A DNA stretch of 8,276 nucleotides from an uncultured Emergencia sp. (GTDB lineage Bacteria > Bacillota > Clostridia > Peptostreptococcales > Anaerovoracaceae): the NCBI GenBank assembly GCA_902476665.1, contig CABSEO010000067.1:1-8276 (forward strand), given 5' to 3'. A model generated the notes under the pieces. It was not told the origin of the DNA, did not search any database, and saw only the letters and a list, made by a program, of their open reading frames with translations. The number at the start of each line of letters is the position of its first letter. Position 1 is the stretch's first letter. A program made the position numbers and the translations under genes. Shown one piece after another: positions 6,121 through 8,276 of this stretch.

Positions 6121-7086
6121 ATGAAGACAAAACAGATAATCGGGCTGGCTGTAGCAGTGATTTTATTCATTATTACGGGATTTTCCAGCGTTTTGAGCCA
6201 CAGTATCGCAGAACGCTTTTTTGATAAAGCTGCAGATACCATATTAAATGGAGAAGTTTCCTTTTCACCGCCAAGCCAAGATTATATTGCGGTGGTCAAT
6301 ATTGTGGGAACGATTCAGGAACAGACTTCAGGCAGTTTTTACAGTGATGGAGAATATCAGCACAGTACAAACCTGGACTATATTGATCAGCTGATAGCTG
6401 ATGATGACAATCAGGGGATTTTACTTTATGTTGATTCAGGAGGCGGGACAGTATATGAATCTCAGGAGATGTATGATAAACTGATGGAGTACAAGGAACT
6501 GACAGGACGACCTGTCTATGCCTATATGGCTCACTATGGAGCTTCCGGTGCCTATATGATCTCTATGGCGGCAGACAGAATTTATGCCAATCAGGGTGTG
6601 ACTACCGGGTCTATCGGTGTAAGAATGAGCGGCTATGATTTGAGCGGCCTTTATGAGAAACTGGGTATCAAAGCTGTCAACATCGTCAGCGGAAAAAACA
6701 AAGTAACTGAATTTAATGAAGAGCAGATTGCTATCTATCAGTCTCAGGTGGATGAATACTATGATAACTTTGTAAAGATTGTGGCCAAAGGAAGAAATAT
6801 GACAGAGAAGCAGGTGAAGAAGCTTGCTGACGGCAGAACCTATACAGCAAAACAGGCCCTGGAAAACGGCCTCATTGATGAAATTGGCTATTATGATGAT
6901 GTGAAAGAGATTATCAGTAAAGCTACCGGCGTAGATGTGTACTATTCTCTGGAAAGTAGCGGAAATCTCCTGTCAGAGCTGTTTTCAAAGGTGGAAGATC
7001 TGATTCCGAAATCAGACAGTCAGATTCTGAAAGAAGCCGCAGAAGAGTTTGAAAGCGGGGTGTTCCTGTATGATGCAGGGTTATAA
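6121..7086 (+). CDS. sppA: Signal peptide peptidase SppA (S49 Ser/Lys protease)
   Basis: A membrane-anchored serine protease of family S49, 321 residues, near the 335 of Bacillus subtilis SppA (the short, single-domain form). Residues 6-24 form one N-terminal membrane helix and the rest is the extracytoplasmic protease domain. Ser142 in YGASGAYM is the nucleophile and Lys194 in SGKNK is the general base; the 52-residue spacing equals Ser147/Lys199 of B. subtilis. The glycine loop reads VDSGGGTV at 104-111, where most members have NSPGG. A C-terminal region of about 50 residues after residue 270 corresponds to the part that enters the active site in B. subtilis. The family cleaves remnant signal peptides in membranes and in B. 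subtilis gives resistance to lantibiotics and cationic peptides. It is followed after 19 bases by an RDD membrane protein, matching the B. subtilis sppA-yteJ order. Confidence 0.95.
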   Translation: MKTKQIIGLAVAVILFIITGFSSVLSHSIAERFFDKAADTILNGEVSFSPPSQDYIAVVNIVGTIQEQTSGSFYSDGEYQHSTNLDYIDQLIADDDNQGILLYVDSGGGTVYESQEMYDKLMEYKELTGRPVYAYMAHYGASGAYMISMAADRIYANQGVTTGSIGVRMSGYDLSGLYEKLGIKAVNIVSGKNKVTEFNEEQIAIYQSQVDEYYDNFVKIVAKGRNMTEKQVKKLADGRTYTAKQALENGLIDEIGYYDDVKEIISKATGVDVYYSLESSGNLLSELFSKVEDLIPKSDSQILKEAAEEFESGVFLYDAGL

Positions 7087-7090
7087 CCGT

Positions 7091-7097
7091 GAGGAGG
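7091..7097 (+). promoter_or_regulatory. Ribosome binding site deciding the start of the RDD gene
   Basis: GAGGAGG lies 8 bases before ATG 7106 but only 2 bases before ATG 7100. The normal spacing favours 7106. A TTG further upstream at 7049, inside sppA, has no binding site. Confidence 0.65.
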
Positions 7098-7105
7098 AAA
7101 TGAAT

Positions 7106-7789
7106 ATGAACTATGGAGGCATGGCGCAGGAAGCCTCTGCGGAAGTTGTATATGCAGGATTCTGGGCCAGGCTTGCGGCTTATCTTATAGATCTGGTGCT
7201 GGCCGGCGTGATTCACCTTGCAGTGCGACTGACTCTGGCGCTGTCCTTTACCATATTTCAGGGTGAGAATCTGCTGGATCTGACATTTCTTTTTCAGTAC
7301 AGTATCAAGGATGCACTGCTGTACGCTGCAGGCGCCGCATATTTTGTCCTGTGTACCTATTATCTTGGTGCAACAGTGGGGAAAAAGGCGCTTAATCTGC
7401 GGGTTATTTCTGCAGATGGAGGAAGGCCTTCCTTCTTCGATGTATTGTACAGAGAAACCATCGGAAGATTTTTGGCCGGATTTGTGCTGGGAATCGGCTA
7501 TATTATGACCGGGTTCATGCAGGAAAAGAAAGGTCTTCACGATATTCTGGCTGATACCAGAGTTATTTATGGAAAATGCGAAACACGCAGAAACAGTCAG
7601 GAGGGAAACAGAAAGCAGAAGCCTTTTTCCCAACCGCAGCAGGAACAGAAGAAGCCGCAGAGCTCTCAGTGGCAGAAAAAGCAGGATGCTGTTCAGAAAA
7701 GCAACAGGACAACGGCAACTTTGTATGATCAGTATCAGCACATAAACGTTGCACCTTCCGATAAGAAATCATCAGAAGACAAGGAGTAG
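7106..7789 (+). CDS. RDD-family membrane protein, probable SppI (YteJ) homologue
   Basis: A 227-residue protein with an N-terminal RDD domain of three hydrophobic segments (about 23-48, 70-90 and 117-137). The namesake residues are visible: Arg22 and Asp29 in FWARLAAYLIDLVL, and Asp146 in KKGLHDILADT; the segment GATVGKKALNLRVI at 88-101 corresponds to the usual TPGK...GLRV stretch. Residues 156-227 form a hydrophilic tail with about 13 Gln and 11 Lys, little expected structure and no recognised domain. In B. subtilis the RDD protein next to SppA (YteJ, renamed SppI) binds SppA in the membrane and inhibits it through its C-terminal part. The same role is inferred here from gene order; it is not proven by sequence. 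Start at 7106 rests on the ribosome binding site. The stop codon overlaps the spacer of the next gene's binding site. Confidence 0.87.
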   Translation: MNYGGMAQEASAEVVYAGFWARLAAYLIDLVLAGVIHLAVRLTLALSFTIFQGENLLDLTFLFQYSIKDALLYAAGAAYFVLCTYYLGATVGKKALNLRVISADGGRPSFFDVLYRETIGRFLAGFVLGIGYIMTGFMQEKKGLHDILADTRVIYGKCETRRNSQEGNRKQKPFSQPQQEQKKPQSSQWQKKQDAVQKSNRTTATLYDQYQHINVAPSDKKSSEDKE

Positions 7790-7791
7790 AA

Positions 7792-8276
7792 ATGACAGAT
7801 ACAAAAAGCCGCCCTTTTATCAAATGGGCAGGAGGAAAAAGGCAGCTTCTGCCTCAGATCAGGGAGATGATGCCGGAAAAGTACAATCGGTATATTGAAC
7901 CTTTTGTGGGCGGCGGCGCAGTATTTTTTGAACTGCAGCCCAGACAAGCGGTGATCAGCGATATAAATCCTGCGCTGATTAATGCCTATCTGCAGATTAA
8001 AGAAAATCCGGAAGCGTTCCTGAAAGTGACTGATCGGCTGGATTGTGAACTGGCTGCGGGAAAAAAAGAGTTCTATTACGAAGTACGGGCTGAGTTTAAT
8101 GAAAAGCTGGCGGCAGAGGAATTTGACACAGATCTGGCTGCTATGCTGGTGTTCCTGAATAAACACTGCTTTAATGGTCTTTACAGGGTTAACGGCAAAG
8201 GACTTTTCAATGTACCGTATAACAACAGCATCAGAAAATCCTGCGACAGGGAAAGTATCTTTGCGGTATCCCGAAC
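7792..8276 (+). CDS. dam: Dam-type DNA adenine methyltransferase, 5' part
   Basis: The first 161 codons of an N6-adenine DNA methyltransferase; the gene runs off the window. FIKWAGGKRQLLPQI at 9-23 and YIEPFVGGGAVFFEL at 34-48 are the N-terminal and S-adenosylmethionine-binding motifs of the D12-class/Dam family, SDINPALINAY at 56-66 follows them, and NKHCFNGLYRVN with GLFNVPY at 123-143 is the DNA-contacting region of GATC-type enzymes. The catalytic DPPY motif would lie beyond the edge. ATG 7792 follows AAGGAG at 7781-7786, which overlaps the end of the RDD gene; the 2-base gap implies coupling. It may be a solitary maintenance methylase or the methylase of a DpnII-like restriction system; the downstream genes decide. 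GATC specificity is inferred from family resemblance. Confidence 0.93.
   Translation, partial: MTDTKSRPFIKWAGGKRQLLPQIREMMPEKYNRYIEPFVGGGAVFFELQPRQAVISDINPALINAYLQIKENPEAFLKVTDRLDCELAAGKKEFYYEVRAEFNEKLAAEEFDTDLAAMLVFLNKHCFNGLYRVNGKGLFNVPYNNSIRKSCDRESIFAVSR

Noticed and set aside
6923..7741. 272-residue open frame on the minus strand across the sppA end and the RDD gene
   Set aside because: It is antisense to two well-supported genes, has no recognisable domain, is rich in Cys, His, Leu and Ser as expected for a shadow frame, and lacks a convincing ribosome binding site.
7735..8166. 143-residue minus-strand frame over the methylase start
   Set aside because: Shadow of the methyltransferase, whose motifs are unmistakable on the plus strand.

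Overview
The window looks like chromosomal DNA from a Gram-positive anaerobe of the class Clostridia, most likely Lachnospiraceae-like. This is inferred from the mid-range base composition, strong AGGAGG-type ribosome binding sites before most genes, tight gene packing, and the gene families present (thiM-thiE-HAD-thiD salvage cluster, single-domain LUD protein, short SppA followed by an RDD protein). All eleven genes lie on the + strand. The longest gap between genes is about 75 bases, so no stretch over 300 bases lacks a gene.

Bases 1-1221 hold the 3' part of an EamA/DMT-type membrane transporter and an overlapping isochorismatase-like cysteine hydrolase. Bases 1297-4213 hold a thiamin salvage cluster: thiM (thiazole kinase), thiE (thiamin phosphate synthase), a HAD phosphatase and thiD (HMP/HMP-P kinase). 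ThiD supplies HMP-diphosphate and ThiM supplies thiazole phosphate. ThiE joins them to thiamin monophosphate, and the HAD enzyme probably dephosphorylates that product to thiamin for later pyrophosphorylation by an enzyme encoded elsewhere. No de novo genes (thiC, thiG, thiH) and no thiL are seen here.

Bases 4277-6096 hold a 399-residue MFS permease of unknown substrate and a LUD-domain (LutC/YkgG-like) protein with a C-terminal cysteine cluster. Bases 6121-7789 hold sppA, a membrane-anchored Ser/Lys protease, directly followed by an RDD-family membrane protein with a long Q/K-rich tail. This is the same order as Bacillus subtilis sppA-yteJ (sppI), where the second protein restrains the first. 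The window ends inside a Dam-type DNA adenine methyltransferase (7792 to the edge).

Most of the window is ordinary core or accessory metabolism, and I see no mobile element, CRISPR array, RNA gene or clear novel defence system. The two points most worth following are the HAD gene as a dedicated thiamin monophosphate phosphatase, and the sppA-RDD pair as a divergent SppA/SppI module with an unusual tail and an altered active-site glycine loop.
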